Notes: a model not told the origin generated them from the letters alone. 64,000 nucleotides of DNA from Pseudoalteromonas rubra (GCF_005887115.1 NZ_PNCJ01000019.1:62001-126000); one strand, 5' to 3'. Shown: positions 31,174 to 41,366, numbered from the stretch's first letter. Program-made: numbers and translations.

Positions 31174-31263
31174 TCACGTTCCAGGCTATTTAAATACCTA
31201 AATAATTGAAAGTTTCCCTCAATGATTTACCTTTATAGAGGGAAGCAGTTAGGAGATATGCCT

Positions 31264-33132
31264 GTGAAGTTCAAATTTAAGGTAATTGCCGTTTCAGCCT
31301 CAGTGCTCTTTCTGGCCTTGTTACTACTATCACTCAAACAGTATTTTTTGCTGAAAGATAATTTACAACAACAAGTTAATGATAGTGTGGGAGAAATCAT
31401 TCAGGGGATCAGCAATACGGTGACCTCACAAATGCAAGGTGCCATTGATTTGGCAGTTTTGACCACCGGCCTGGTAGAGCAAAGCGATACACTGCAAGAT
31501 GCGCTGCCACTGATCTCACAGCCAAAGCTGAAAGAGACCTTTTTACTGATAGGCTATGGCGAAGACGCAACCGGCAACTATGTAGCCAGTGATCCGGGTT
31601 GGGATCCAGGCTCGACCTGGGATCCGCGGGTGCGACCCTGGTTTGCCGGCGCAAAACAAGCAAATCAGCTGATAGTTACAGCCCCATATGCAGATTCAGT
31701 CACCAAAGAAATTGTGGTGTCTGTGGGTACGCCAGTAAAAAAAGGGGGCCGCTTCCATGGCGCTATCTTTTTTGATGTCAGTCTGGCAAAGCTCGGTAAC
31801 ATGATCAATTCTTTCGAATTGTTCGATTCAGGTTTTGCCTTTATGGTCAGTAAAGATGGCACTATTATCTCTCACCCCACTACTGAGCTTAATGGCCAAC
31901 AAGCTAGCGAGTTTTTGGGCCGTACCCAGGTATCACAAATGGTGCAGGAAGTTGAGATGAACAACCTCACCTATCTGGTCACCTTTAAAGATGTGGAAGG
32001 ACTGGACTGGTATGTTGGTGTGGCGCTAGAGAAAGACAAAGTATTTAGTGCAGTTGATACCATGGCACAAGACGCCACTTTATTTTCAATTATCGCCGTG
32101 ATAGCCGCGGTGGTCGTACTTTCTTTAGTCATAAACTTGCTACTAAAACCGCTTGAAGACATCAATGTCGCCATGGCGAATATCGCGCAAGGCCACGCAG
32201 ATCTAACTGTGCGTTTAAAGGCCTCTAACGAGCCAGAATTCGCCTCATTGGCAGAGAATTTCAATCGCTTTACTTCTCGTCTGCAAAATCTGATTGCGGA
32301 TATCCAGCAACTTGGTCATGAAGTCTTAGAAGATGCCCGTCAGACTTCAACAGGTGCAAACCAGGCAACCATGGCTATCGAAGAGCAGCTTAATGCGCTT
32401 AATACGCTGGCCACCGCAACAGGTAATATGTCAAATACAGAGCAGCAAGTAGCGGATACCGCTCAACAGGCTGCAGATGCCATACAGAACACCGACAACC
32501 TTGCCAGTAACGGTGAAACCATCGTCGCTGAGTCCACTGATGCCATCACCGAGCTGTCGGTGCAAATTAAACGTGCGGTTGACGTTGTGGCAGAGCTGGA
32601 AGTCTCTTCTTCAGGCATTGAACAGATCTTGTCTGTGATCAATGGCATTGCCGAACAAACCAACCTACTGGCACTTAACGCTGCCATTGAGGCCGCTCGT
32701 GCTGGCGAGTCGGGTCGCGGGTTTGCCGTTGTTGCCGATGAGGTCAGGACTCTGGCACAGCGCACTCAGGAAGCCACCACAGAAATTAAGGCCATGATCG
32801 ATCAGCTACAAAGTGGTGCTCAAAGTGCGGTAGGTGTGATGAATCAGAGTCAGACCATAGTAGAGAAGTCGGTCAATAAAGCCAACGACACCCGTGAAGC
32901 CCTTGAGTCGATCCGCCAGTCTATAGCAAGCATTGTGGATTTAAACGTCAGTATTGCGGGTATGATCAGTGAACAAAAGCATGTAGTAGAGGAAGTGAAT
33001 AATAACGCCTCGCAAATTCGCAATCTGTCAGACACCGTATTTGATGAAGCTAAGGCCGTTGATCACACCATGCAGTCTCAGGTAGAGAAAATTGCCAAGC
33101 AGGAAAATATGTTAGAACAATTCAGAGTCTGA
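31264..33132 (+). CDS. Methyl-accepting chemotaxis protein with a double-Cache sensor
   Basis: A 622-residue chemoreceptor. The start is a choice between ATG 31258 and GTG 31264; AGGAG at 31251-31255 lies two bases from the ATG and eight from the GTG, so the GTG is preferred. Layout: membrane helix about 7-27, periplasmic Cache domain ([32 protein letters not shown]), second membrane helix near 280, HAMP, then the cytoplasmic signalling domain with the conserved tip [19 protein letters not shown]. Such Cache domains often bind amino acids or amines; the ligand is unknown. Confidence 0.92.
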   Translation: MKFKFKVIAVSASVLFLALLLLSLKQYFLLKDNLQQQVNDSVGEIIQGISNTVTSQMQGAIDLAVLTTGLVEQSDTLQDALPLISQPKLKETFLLIGYGEDATGNYVASDPGWDPGSTWDPRVRPWFAGAKQANQLIVTAPYADSVTKEIVVSVGTPVKKGGRFHGAIFFDVSLAKLGNMINSFELFDSGFAFMVSKDGTIISHPTTELNGQQASEFLGRTQVSQMVQEVEMNNLTYLVTFKDVEGLDWYVGVALEKDKVFSAVDTMAQDATLFSIIAVIAAVVVLSLVINLLLKPLEDINVAMANIAQGHADLTVRLKASNEPEFASLAENFNRFTSRLQNLIADIQQLGHEVLEDARQTSTGANQATMAIEEQLNALNTLATATGNMSNTEQQVADTAQQAADAIQNTDNLASNGETIVAESTDAITELSVQIKRAVDVVAELEVSSSGIEQILSVINGIAEQTNLLALNAAIEAARAGESGRGFAVVADEVRTLAQRTQEATTEIKAMIDQLQSGAQSAVGVMNQSQTIVEKSVNKANDTREALESIRQSIASIVDLNVSIAGMISEQKHVVEEVNNNASQIRNLSDTVFDEAKAVDHTMQSQVEKIAKQENMLEQFRV

Positions 33133-33147
33133 TTTGCCACAGCATAA

Positions 33148-33178
33148 TACTAGCGAGTGCGCTCAAAACTCGCTAGTA
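33148..33178 (+). repeat. Perfect 11-bp hairpin after the chemoreceptor gene
   Basis: TACTAGCGAGT at 33148-33158 pairs with ACTCGCTAGTA at 33168-33178 across nine bases. There is no U-run, and the ATG assigned to the next gene begins one base later at 33180, so the hairpin covers the place where its ribosome site would be. Confidence 0.6.
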
Positions 33179-33179
33179 T

Positions 33180-33809
33180 ATGGATATAAAGACAGTATCA
33201 GTATCATTTCGGCATATGCATAGCGACCTTAAAGAGACATTCGAGCAATATTTCCAGATTGCCGAATCAAACCAAATCAATTTGTACCCGGTAGATGCCA
33301 ACATGGTACCAAAGAGCCAGGCACAGCTTGAAGCTGCCATTCCGCCTTTGTTCAGGCTGGCAAATGAAATCAATGAGCTAGATTTAAATGCGCTAAGGCC
33401 ATTGCGTAACCTTGGCGATGTGGCCAGTGATCTCGCCGCCTATCTGCAGGCCCAGTCACGAAAAATCGACTTAATCATGAGCCATATCCTGGCCACGGAA
33501 CAACCTGAAGACGAATTGCTGAGATGCGACAGTTACGGCGGAGGCGGCATTACGGCAACGCTTGAGCAGGACTATGACATTGGCCAAGACTTCAGGACCA
33601 AGGTATTTCTGCAACACGAAGCCAGCGCCATATTCTGTTATGCGCAGGCCATAGACAAAGAAACCCTAGACTCGGGCTTTCGCTATACCCTGGCTTTTAC
33701 CCAGATCCGCGATAACGATCAGGAACTGCTGGTCCGAGCCAGTTTACACGCACAGACCCGGCAGCTAAAAAAGCGTCAGTCGCCTGACGAAAACGAACAA
33801 AATAGCTGA
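33180..33809 (+). CDS. PilZ-like domain protein
   Basis: A 209-residue cytosolic protein. The first 110 residues are helical (FEQYFQIAESNQINLYPVDANM), and the C-terminal 90 look like a PilZ barrel: CDSYGGGGITATLEQDYDIGQ stands where PilZ has DxSxxG. The RxxxR motif needed for cyclic-di-GMP binding is not evident, so it may not bind the nucleotide. The start is uncertain: ATG 33180 directly follows a hairpin and has no visible ribosome site, and ATG 33216 (MHSDLKETF) is an alternative. Confidence 0.6.
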   Translation: MDIKTVSVSFRHMHSDLKETFEQYFQIAESNQINLYPVDANMVPKSQAQLEAAIPPLFRLANEINELDLNALRPLRNLGDVASDLAAYLQAQSRKIDLIMSHILATEQPEDELLRCDSYGGGGITATLEQDYDIGQDFRTKVFLQHEASAIFCYAQAIDKETLDSGFRYTLAFTQIRDNDQELLVRASLHAQTRQLKKRQSPDENEQNS

Positions 33810-33824
33810 CAGCCAAGCTGTCAG
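33806..33824 (+). repeat. Hairpin overlapping the stop of the PilZ-like gene
   Basis: CTGACAGC at 33806-33813 and GCTGTCAG at 33817-33824 form a perfect 8-bp stem with a CAA loop. It includes the TGA stop codon and has no U-run. Confidence 0.55.
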
Positions 33825-33863
33825 TGCTAAACTAGTCGTCTACTAATTTTGATTGATAACACC

Positions 33864-34907
33864 ATGAGTTTTACACTTTTACCTGAGTGGGCGCCGCAAG
33901 ATGCGGTGATGCTCACCTGGCCACATCAAGATACCGACTGGGCAGATATTTTACCCCAGGTTGAACCCGTTTATATCGCCTTATGTCAGCACATCTCTCA
34001 GGTAGAGAAAGTGGTTATTGTGGCGCACAGCAACGAGCTCAGAGCACACATTACTGAAGCGCTGATTGCAGCCGACGTCGACATGACGCAAATTGTGTTC
34101 GTGAATACACCCTGCAATGACACCTGGGCCCGCGATCATGGCCCACTCACCACACGTGACGCATCGGGTCAGCTGTCAGTGAAAGACTTCACCTTTAATG
34201 GCTGGGGCAATAAGTTTGCCGCCGAGCTGGATAATCAGATAAACGCGCAGCTTCACGCTCAAGTCGTCAACCCCGCGAACCACTACGAACGCATCGAGTT
34301 GGTACTTGAAGGCGGCGGTATTGAAATTGACGAAGCAGGTACTCTGTTAACCACCTCTGAGTGTTTGCTCAATCCAAACCGTAATCCGCACCTGAGCAAA
34401 ACCGAACTTGAGCAGGAGCTAACTAACACACTGGGTGCAAAACAGTTCCTTTGGGTCGACCACGGGTTTTTGGCAGGTGACGATACCGACAGCCATATTG
34501 ATACGCTGGTGCGCTTTGCCCCCAATGATACTTTGGTGTATGTCAGCTGTGATGACCCGCAGGATGAGCATTATGCGGCCCTGAGCGCCATGGAAAAACA
34601 ACTTAAGTCGTTTCGTACCCCGCAAGGAAAACCTTACAACCTGGTTGCCCTGCCCTGGCCCAAAGCGGTCTTTAACGATGAGGGCGACCGTTTACCTGCC
34701 ACCTATGCAAATTATCTGATCATCAATGATACCGTTTTAATGCCATTGTACGGCGATGACAAAGATGCCCAAGCACTGACTCAATTGCAAAGCGCTCACC
34801 CGGAACGTACCGTGATTGGCATTGACTGCCTGCCTATTATTCATCAGTTTGGCAGCCTGCACTGCATTACGATGCAACTACCCGCCGGACTTTTAAAACA
34901 GGACTAA
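33864..34907 (+). CDS. aguA: Agmatine deiminase
   Basis: Converts agmatine to N-carbamoylputrescine; 347 residues. Guanidino-modifying motifs are visible: TWARDHGPLT, VLEGGGIEID, DSHIDTLVRF and the catalytic Cys334 in SLHCITMQLP. The ATG at 33864 is preferred over an upstream TTG and gives the typical N terminus (MSFTLLPEWAPQDAV). Five bases separate it from aguB, forming a two-gene route from agmatine to putrescine. Confidence 0.95.
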   Translation: MSFTLLPEWAPQDAVMLTWPHQDTDWADILPQVEPVYIALCQHISQVEKVVIVAHSNELRAHITEALIAADVDMTQIVFVNTPCNDTWARDHGPLTTRDASGQLSVKDFTFNGWGNKFAAELDNQINAQLHAQVVNPANHYERIELVLEGGGIEIDEAGTLLTTSECLLNPNRNPHLSKTELEQELTNTLGAKQFLWVDHGFLAGDDTDSHIDTLVRFAPNDTLVYVSCDDPQDEHYAALSAMEKQLKSFRTPQGKPYNLVALPWPKAVFNDEGDRLPATYANYLIINDTVLMPLYGDDKDAQALTQLQSAHPERTVIGIDCLPIIHQFGSLHCITMQLPAGLLKQD

Positions 34908-34912
34908 TTTTA

Positions 34913-35803
34913 ATGAGCAACAACACGTTAAAAGTCGCACTGGTTCAGCATAGCAACAGTGCAGATATACAAAACAACCTGGACAAGTCCATTGCGGGGA
35001 TCCGCGATGCGGCGGCCCAGGGCGCTAAACTTGTGGTATTGCAAGAGCTTCATCGCAGCCTGTATTTTTGCCAGACCGAAGACACCAATTTGTTTGACCT
35101 GGCAGAAACCATTCCAGGCCCAAGTACAGACCTATTTTGCCAGCTAGCCAAAGAGCTGAACCTGGTGATCGTTGCCTCGCTTTTCGAAAAACGCGCGACC
35201 GGCCTGTATCACAACACGGCGGTCGTGTTTGAAGCCGACGGCAGCATTGCAGGTAAATATCGTAAAATGCACATTCCTGACGACCCGGGCTTTTATGAAA
35301 AGTTCTACTTTACACCGGGCGACATGGGCTTTACCCCAATTCAAACCTCAGTCGGTAAACTGGGTGTGCTGGTATGTTGGGATCAATGGTTCCCGGAAGG
35401 CGCACGCTTGATGGCGATGGCCGGTGCTGACATGTTGATCTACCCCACCGCCATTGGCTGGGATCCGCGCGATGATAAGGACGAGCAAGTTCGTCAACGC
35501 GACGCCTGGATGATCGCACAGCGCGCTCACGCCGTATCTAATGGCCTGCCAGTATTGAGTGTCAACCGTGTCGGTCACGAAACCGACCCCAGCGCCCAAA
35601 GCGAAGGGATCCAGTTCTGGGGTAACTCCTTTGTCGCCGGGCCTCAGGGTGAACTACTGGCACACGCCAATGAGACAGAAGAGCAGCTATTAGTCGTTGA
35701 GCTGGACCAGAGCCGTAGCGAGTCGGTACGACGCATCTGGCCGTACCTGAGAGATCGTCGCATTGACCACTATCAGGATCTTTGCAAAATCTATCGGGAC
35801 TAA
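34913..35803 (+). CDS. aguB: N-carbamoylputrescine amidase
   Basis: Hydrolyses N-carbamoylputrescine to putrescine, CO2 and ammonia; 296 residues of the nitrilase superfamily. The catalytic triad is Glu45 (LQELHRSLYF), Lys118 (YRKMHIPDDP) and Cys155 (LVCWDQWFPEGAR). It directly follows aguA, whose product it uses. An inverted repeat follows the stop. Confidence 0.95.
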   Translation: MSNNTLKVALVQHSNSADIQNNLDKSIAGIRDAAAQGAKLVVLQELHRSLYFCQTEDTNLFDLAETIPGPSTDLFCQLAKELNLVIVASLFEKRATGLYHNTAVVFEADGSIAGKYRKMHIPDDPGFYEKFYFTPGDMGFTPIQTSVGKLGVLVCWDQWFPEGARLMAMAGADMLIYPTAIGWDPRDDKDEQVRQRDAWMIAQRAHAVSNGLPVLSVNRVGHETDPSAQSEGIQFWGNSFVAGPQGELLAHANETEEQLLVVELDQSRSESVRRIWPYLRDRRIDHYQDLCKIYRD

Positions 35804-35815
35804 ACCATCCCATCA

Positions 35816-35850
35816 AACGGCCTAGACACTCTGTCAGGCCGTTCTGTTTT
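35816..35850 (+). terminator. Probable terminator of aguAB
   Basis: AACGGCCT at 35816-35823 pairs with AGGCCGTT at 35836-35843 over a 12-base loop. A weak interrupted T-run follows. Confidence 0.65.
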
Positions 35851-35919
35851 ATCATCGCGAAAACGCGGTGAACAGAACGCAGTGTAATAAAAACAACGTG
35901 CAGTAACAGGAGTATATGA

Positions 35920-38900
35920 ATGGCAACAGCGCAGTGGAACCAACTTCCCTGGGTCAAATCACAAAAGGATAAAATCCATTGGGGCCAGCTGGTCGGTAGC
36001 AGCATGTCCATTGCCATCAGTGAAGGCGTAAGACAACATGATGCATTAGTTGTGGTCGTAACCCCTGACACACCAAGCGCGCTGCGCCTGGAAACTGAGC
36101 TGGGTTACTTGCTGGGCGAAGACAAAGTCCATGTTTTTCCCGACTGGGAGACCTTACCTTACGATCACTTTTCGCCGCACCAGGACATTATTTCACAGCG
36201 TCTTGCCAGCCTGAACTCTTTACGCCATCAACATCAGGGCGTCTTGTTGCTGCCCGTGTCGACCTTAATGTTGCGCACCGCACCGCCAGAGTTTATTTAC
36301 GGCAATGCCTTACAGTTTCAAGTTGGCGACTCGCTGGATGCACAAAAGCTGAAAGAAACGTTGGCACAGGCGGGGTATCGTAACGTACAACAGGTGATGG
36401 AACATGGTGAATTTGCCGTGCGCGGTTCTATCATAGACTTGTTCCCGATGGGCAGTACCACGCCATTCAGACTCGACTTTTTTGATGATGAGCTCGACAG
36501 CATCCGGCTGTTTGATATTGAAACCCAACGCTCCAGTGAGCAGATCAAGTCAATAGACCTGCTACCGGCCCATGAATTCCCCACTAATGACGAAGACATA
36601 GAGCGTTTTCGGATTGCGTATCGGGAGACCTTTGGCGCAAGCAGCGAACAGGACTCCATTTATATGCAGGTTACCCGGGGCAACTGGCCGGCGGGTATCG
36701 AATATTATTTGCCGTTGTTTTATGAGCAAGTTGCGACGATTTTTGACTATCTGCCCGAGCAAGCAGTGTTTATGCATCAGGGTGATATTGAGCAAGCCGC
36801 CTCGGAGTTCTGGCTGGATGTTAACAAACGCTATGAAAGCCGTCGGGTTGACCCACTACGCCCTCTGCTGGATCCGGCGCGCCTGTATCAAAATGTCGAA
36901 ACCTTGTTTGAAGGCTTTGCACGTTACCCCAGAATTCGCCTGAGTGAAGCAAGCTTAGGCACTAAGGCGGGTCATACTAACCTCGGTGCCAGTTTAGTGA
37001 CCGATGTCCGTGTTGATCATAAACAGAGCGACCCATACAAGCCACTGCTGGATTACATTACCACTCAGAAGAAGAACAAAGGCCGTGTGCTGTTCAGTGT
37101 TGAGTCGGATGGTCGTCGTGAATCCCTGATGACCTTGCTCAAACCAAGCGGTCTTAAGCTCAAAGAATTCGACAGCTTTAGTGACTTTGTCGCTGCACGC
37201 AACGATGTGGGCCTGATCGTCAGCCCCCTTGAGCGTTCAGTATTGCTTGATGGTACCAAACCACTGAGCATACTGACGGAACAAGAGCTGCTGGGTATTA
37301 AGGTGTCGCAGCGCCGCCGTCGCAAGCATAAATACGATCAGGGTCAGGATGCCCTCATTCGCAACCTGGCCGAACTTAAAGAAGGCCAGCCAATTGTGCA
37401 CCTGGACCATGGTGTTGGGCGTTACCTTGGCCTGCAAACGATTGACGCCGCTGGTGTTGCCACTGAGTTTGTAACCATCATCTATGCCAACGACGCCAAG
37501 TTATATGTACCTGTATCGGCGCTGCATATGCTAAGCCGCTATTCTGGTGGTGAAGAAGCCTCGGCGCCGCTGCATAAGCTCGGCTCTGATGTATGGGAAA
37601 AAGCCAAGCGCCGCGCGGCCGAAAAAGTCCGTGATGTTGCCGCTGAGCTGCTGGACATTTACGCTAAGCGCCAGAGCAAGCCCGGTCATTTGTTTAAGCT
37701 CGATGGTCAGGCCTATCGGGAATTCAGTGATACCTTCCCGTTTGAAGAAACCGACGACCAACGCAACGCCATTGATGCCGTACTGGGTGATATGCAAACC
37801 CCGCTGGCAATGGACCGGCTGGTCTGTGGTGACGTTGGCTTCGGTAAAACCGAGGTGGCAATGCGCGCCGCGTTTGTGGCCATTAACGACAACAAACAAG
37901 TGGCCGTGCTGGTGCCGACCACCTTGCTGGCCCAACAGCACTACGAAAACTTCCGTGACCGCTTTGCGTCTTTGCCTATCGAGGTAGGCGTATTATCTCG
38001 CTTTAACAGCACCAAAGAGCAAAAAGATACCCTGGATAAACTCGAAAATGGCCAACTCGATATTGTCATTGGTACGCACAAGCTGCTGCAGCAGAGCATC
38101 AAGTATAAAGACTTAGGGCTACTGATCGTCGACGAAGAGCACCGCTTCGGGGTCAGACAAAAAGAGAAAATCAAGCAACTGCGCGCGGATGTAGATATAC
38201 TCACGCTCACCGCAACACCTATTCCCAGAACCCTGAATATGGCCATGAGCGGCATGCGCGACCTGTCTATCATTGCCACGCCACCAGCAAAACGCCTGGC
38301 GGTTAAAACCTTTGTGCAGGAGCGCAATGATGAGGTTATTCGCGAAGCGGTTCTGCGGGAAATTAAACGCGGTGGTCAGGTGTACTTCCTGCACAACAAT
38401 GTAGAGACCATAGATAAAACCGCGGCTGACATTGCCGCATTAGTGCCCGAAGCCAGCATTGCCATCGCGCACGGCCAGATGCGTGAAAAAGAGCTTGAGC
38501 AACTGATGAGTGACTTTTATCACCAGAAACACAATGTGCTGGTGTGTACCACCATCATAGAAACCGGCATTGATATCCCGTCTGCCAACACCATCATCAT
38601 GGACCGCGCAGACAAGCTGGGCCTGGCGCAGATGCACCAACTGCGTGGTCGGGTTGGCCGTAGCCACCACCAGGCGTATGCCTACCTGCTAACCCGCAAC
38701 AGCCAGACACTGACCAAAGATGCGGTGAAACGCCTGCAGGCCATTGAGTCGCTCGAAGATCTTGGTGCCGGCTTTGCTCTGGCCACCCATGACTTAGAGA
38801 TCCGGGGCGCGGGTGAACTACTGGGTGACGAACAAAGTGGTCAGATCCAGACTGTGGGCTTTACCCTGTATATGGAAATGCTGGAACAGGCCGTTCAGGC

Positions 38901-39393
38901 ACTTAAAGAGGGCAAAGAGCCGACGCTCGAGAACCTGTTGCAACAGCAAAGCGATGTGGACCTGAAGATCCCCGCCCTGCTGCCTGATGACTATATCCAT
39001 GACGTCAATATGCGCCTGAGCATGTACAAGCGCATTGCCAGCGCCAATGATGAAGAGTCACTGGACGAGCTAAAGGTTGAGCTGATCGACCGCTTTGGCC
39101 TGTTGCCGGATGCAGCGAAAAACCTCTTTAGTATCCAACTTTTGAAATCAAAAGCGGCTAAACTTGGGATCACCAAAGTAGAAGCCAACCAAAAAGGCGG
39201 CTACTTTGAATTCAGTGCCAGTACCACGGTTAACCCGACATTCATCATTGCTCTGATACAAAGCAACCCGGCTGTGTACCGCATGGAAGGTGCCAGTAAG
39301 TTACGCTTTAATATCGAAGAGAAAAATGGTCAGGAACGCTTAAAACTGGTAAATGCAATGATAGACGACTTTCAGAAAAAGGCGGTGGCATGA
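35920..39393 (+). CDS. mfd: Transcription-repair coupling factor Mfd
   Basis: A DNA translocase of 1157 residues that removes RNA polymerase stalled at lesions and recruits UvrA. Domains in order: UvrB-like module (about 20-340), RNA-polymerase-interaction domain with the block HLDHGVGRYLGL near 490-502, RecG-like motor with Walker A GDVGFGKTE and DEEH box (IVDEEHRFGV), ATPIPRTLNMAM, and the C-terminal UvrA-masking domain. The start has AGGAG nearby. It overlaps csiV by four bases. Confidence 0.97.
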   Translation: MATAQWNQLPWVKSQKDKIHWGQLVGSSMSIAISEGVRQHDALVVVVTPDTPSALRLETELGYLLGEDKVHVFPDWETLPYDHFSPHQDIISQRLASLNSLRHQHQGVLLLPVSTLMLRTAPPEFIYGNALQFQVGDSLDAQKLKETLAQAGYRNVQQVMEHGEFAVRGSIIDLFPMGSTTPFRLDFFDDELDSIRLFDIETQRSSEQIKSIDLLPAHEFPTNDEDIERFRIAYRETFGASSEQDSIYMQVTRGNWPAGIEYYLPLFYEQVATIFDYLPEQAVFMHQGDIEQAASEFWLDVNKRYESRRVDPLRPLLDPARLYQNVETLFEGFARYPRIRLSEASLGTKAGHTNLGASLVTDVRVDHKQSDPYKPLLDYITTQKKNKGRVLFSVESDGRRESLMTLLKPSGLKLKEFDSFSDFVAARNDVGLIVSPLERSVLLDGTKPLSILTEQELLGIKVSQRRRRKHKYDQGQDALIRNLAELKEGQPIVHLDHGVGRYLGLQTIDAAGVATEFVTIIYANDAKLYVPVSALHMLSRYSGGEEASAPLHKLGSDVWEKAKRRAAEKVRDVAAELLDIYAKRQSKPGHLFKLDGQAYREFSDTFPFEETDDQRNAIDAVLGDMQTPLAMDRLVCGDVGFGKTEVAMRAAFVAINDNKQVAVLVPTTLLAQQHYENFRDRFASLPIEVGVLSRFNSTKEQKDTLDKLENGQLDIVIGTHKLLQQSIKYKDLGLLIVDEEHRFGVRQKEKIKQLRADVDILTLTATPIPRTLNMAMSGMRDLSIIATPPAKRLAVKTFVQERNDEVIREAVLREIKRGGQVYFLHNNVETIDKTAADIAALVPEASIAIAHGQMREKELEQLMSDFYHQKHNVLVCTTIIETGIDIPSANTIIMDRADKLGLAQMHQLRGRVGRSHHQAYAYLLTRNSQTLTKDAVKRLQAIESLEDLGAGFALATHDLEIRGAGELLGDEQSGQIQTVGFTLYMEMLEQAVQALKEGKEPTLENLLQQQSDVDLKIPALLPDDYIHDVNMRLSMYKRIASANDEESLDELKVELIDRFGLLPDAAKNLFSIQLLKSKAAKLGITKVEANQKGGYFEFSASTTVNPTFIIALIQSNPAVYRMEGASKLRFNIEEKNGQERLKLVNAMIDDFQKKAVA

Positions 39394-40235
39394 TAAGGAC
39401 AGCCCTTTCACTGACGATACTAAGCACAGCGCTGCTGGCCTCTGTGCCGGCCAGTGCAAAACGCTGGTATGAAGTTGAGCTGATCGCCTTTGCCCAGCAA
39501 AAAAACGATCAGCTGAATGAAGACTTTACGATTGAAAACCCTGAGCTGGATTTAAACCGGACACTGGACTTGCTGACAAAGGGCTATAACAGCGCAGGTC
39601 AGCAGGCTTGTCTGAATGGTGACAGTCGTTTTGACCCTCGCACGGTAACCAGTCGCTTTGTTCAGCAGGATACCTCCTGGCACTGTGCCGACGGCATAAA
39701 TTATATGGAAAAATATCAGCAGCTGCCGTTGACGCCCTATGCCGAGCCACAGGAGCATAAACAAAGCATCTACTTGTTAAGCGAAGAGCAACTTAAATTC
39801 GACAGCGTACTCAATCAGCTAAAAAAGAAAGGACTTGAACCCATTCTGCACACCGGCTGGCGCTTTCCCGACCAAAGTAAAAAGCGTGCGCCGAACATAC
39901 TCGTCTATGGCGGACAAAAGTTCGAGCAGCCCGCCAGCTATGTGGCTCGCTTAGATACGCCCGATGATGGCTTTATCAGCCTGCTGGGTGAGCCCAAAGA
40001 GCGTGCACTAAGGGAGCAAGATCCTGCGCTATGGCAACTACAGGGCTGGATGAAAATCCATATACGGCATTACTTATACGTCACCAGTAACTTTGACTAT
40101 CATTATAAAAGTGATGAAGGCGATTTAGAAAGCGCCAGAATGTCTCAGTTTACCCGGGTATACAGCGGTGACATCCATTATTTAGATCATCCCAAAATGG
40201 GGATTATCTTCCAAATCAGAAAATACAGACACTGA
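39390..40235 (+). CDS. csiV: CsiV-like periplasmic protein
   Basis: A secreted protein of 281 residues with a signal peptide (LSTALLASVPASAK) and a body starting RWYEVELIAFAQ. This N terminus and its position after mfd match the CsiV family, described in vibrios as a peptidoglycan-binding periplasmic protein. Its start overlaps the mfd stop (ATGA), so translation is coupled. The symbol is given on family resemblance and context. Confidence 0.78.
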   Translation: MIRTALSLTILSTALLASVPASAKRWYEVELIAFAQQKNDQLNEDFTIENPELDLNRTLDLLTKGYNSAGQQACLNGDSRFDPRTVTSRFVQQDTSWHCADGINYMEKYQQLPLTPYAEPQEHKQSIYLLSEEQLKFDSVLNQLKKKGLEPILHTGWRFPDQSKKRAPNILVYGGQKFEQPASYVARLDTPDDGFISLLGEPKERALREQDPALWQLQGWMKIHIRHYLYVTSNFDYHYKSDEGDLESARMSQFTRVYSGDIHYLDHPKMGIIFQIRKYRH

Positions 40236-40246
40236 CGGAAACTACT

Positions 40247-40495
40247 ATGAAAAAAATTTTAATCCTGACTGCGCTCCTCGGCCTGGCCGCCTGCTCTAAA
40301 GTAAGCATGGAAAACTACGACAAAATCGAAGTGGGTATGGACAAAACTGAACTAGAACAACTCTTGGGCTCAGCAGATCAGTGCGAAGAAAAAACCCTGC
40401 ACACTAACTGCACCTGGGGCAACGACAGCAAACATATTAAAGTGACGCTGGTGTCGGATAAGGTCACGCTGTATAGCAAAAAAGGGCTTGAATAA
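40247..40495 (+). CDS. Small lipoprotein, BamE/DUF3862-like
   Basis: An 82-residue lipoprotein: lipobox LAAC with Cys16, then a compact domain beginning YDKIEVGMDKTELEQLLG. This pattern of a GMxxxELxxLLG helix resembles SmpA/BamE-like and DUF3862 folds. Two further cysteines (QCEEK, TNCTW) may form a disulfide. It starts 11 bases after csiV and ends the mfd operon at a strong terminator. Role unknown. Confidence 0.8.
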   Translation: MKKILILTALLGLAACSKVSMENYDKIEVGMDKTELEQLLGSADQCEEKTLHTNCTWGNDSKHIKVTLVSDKVTLYSKKGLE

Positions 40496-40525
40496 GCGTT
40501 ACGCTTAATTTAATACGCATTTGAG

Positions 40526-40554
40526 ATACCCGGCTGAATAGCCGGGTATTTTTT
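40526..40554 (+). terminator. Rho-independent terminator after the mfd operon
   Basis: A perfect 10-bp stem ATACCCGGCT (40526-40535 and 40540-40549) with a GAAT loop and a T-run. Confidence 0.93.
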
Positions 40555-40558
40555 ATAG

Positions 40559-41062
40559 CTACACAGGCAATTGGCTCGTGTGCAGCTCAAAAACGCATAG
40601 TCGCCCGCAACTGATTTGCTTAAAACCGCACCCCAGCAATAAACGCTGACAGCCGGTGTTCTCCTGTGAAACCTTGCCAATAACCCGGGAAACCTCGCAA
40701 TCGGGAGCCAGTTGTTCCAGCGTATTTAAAGCCGCGCTGAGTGCCTCAGAGGCCAGACCCAAGCGCCAAAACAGCGGAGCGAGCTCAATTCCCAGATGAA
40801 TGTGTTTTGTATTGACGTCGTAATCGTACAACCCGAGCGTACCAATGAATTTACCGTTGTATTCTATCGCAAAGCGCCCGCCTCGCCCTTCGTAGAATTC
40901 TTCAAGATCAGCCTGCAACATCGCCCTGACTTCTGGCTGGGTTAGCTTATCGCCATAGTCATTGTACTGGCTTACCAAGGGGTCGTTTAGCAGCGCCACC
41001 AGCGCCGGTACATCACGATAGTTCACCAGCCTTAGCAGCAATCTCGGGGTTTTAATTTGCAT
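40559..41062 (-). CDS. GNAT acetyltransferase
   Basis: A 167-residue RimJ/RimL-type N-acetyltransferase. It begins MQIKTPRLLLRLVNYRDV, the standard start of the group, and has FIGTLGLYDYDVNTKHIHLGIELAPLFWRLGLASEAL as the acetyl-CoA region. It lies convergent to the mfd operon. The substrate is not predictable. Confidence 0.88.
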   Translation of the reverse strand: MQIKTPRLLLRLVNYRDVPALVALLNDPLVSQYNDYGDKLTQPEVRAMLQADLEEFYEGRGGRFAIEYNGKFIGTLGLYDYDVNTKHIHLGIELAPLFWRLGLASEALSAALNTLEQLAPDCEVSRVIGKVSQENTGCQRLLLGCGFKQISCGRLCVFELHTSQLPV

Positions 41063-41162
41063 CGGGTTCCGTCATCCAAAAGCTTTCAATAAAGCCCTCT
41101 CTTTTTCGCTAAATTAGTATAAACTATCGGGCCTTAAGTAACAGCCGTCAGGAGTCGTTAAT

Positions 41163-41366
41163 ATGAGCGAAGAGTATATTGTCATTCCCCCCACCACCAA
41201 AGTATGGTGCCCGGAAAAAGGCGAAGGCTGGACACTGACCGGGATCACCGGTATTGAAGAAAACACCTCAGTAATGTTCAGTGGCGTCCGCTACACCATC
41301 CCGGCAAAGACCATTGTCGAAGAACTGCTGCCAAATTATCAGGCAAGAGAGAAAGAGCAAGGGTGA
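41163..41366 (+). CDS. Small uncharacterised protein (67 aa)
   Basis: A short acidic soluble protein without a signal peptide or membrane segment. A good ribosome site (AGGAG, eight bases from ATG) supports it. The middle part (WTLTGITGIEENTSVMFSGVRYTIPAKTI) looks beta-rich, like a small barrel. I do not recognise a family. Confidence 0.6.
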   Translation: MSEEYIVIPPTTKVWCPEKGEGWTLTGITGIEENTSVMFSGVRYTIPAKTIVEELLPNYQAREKEQG

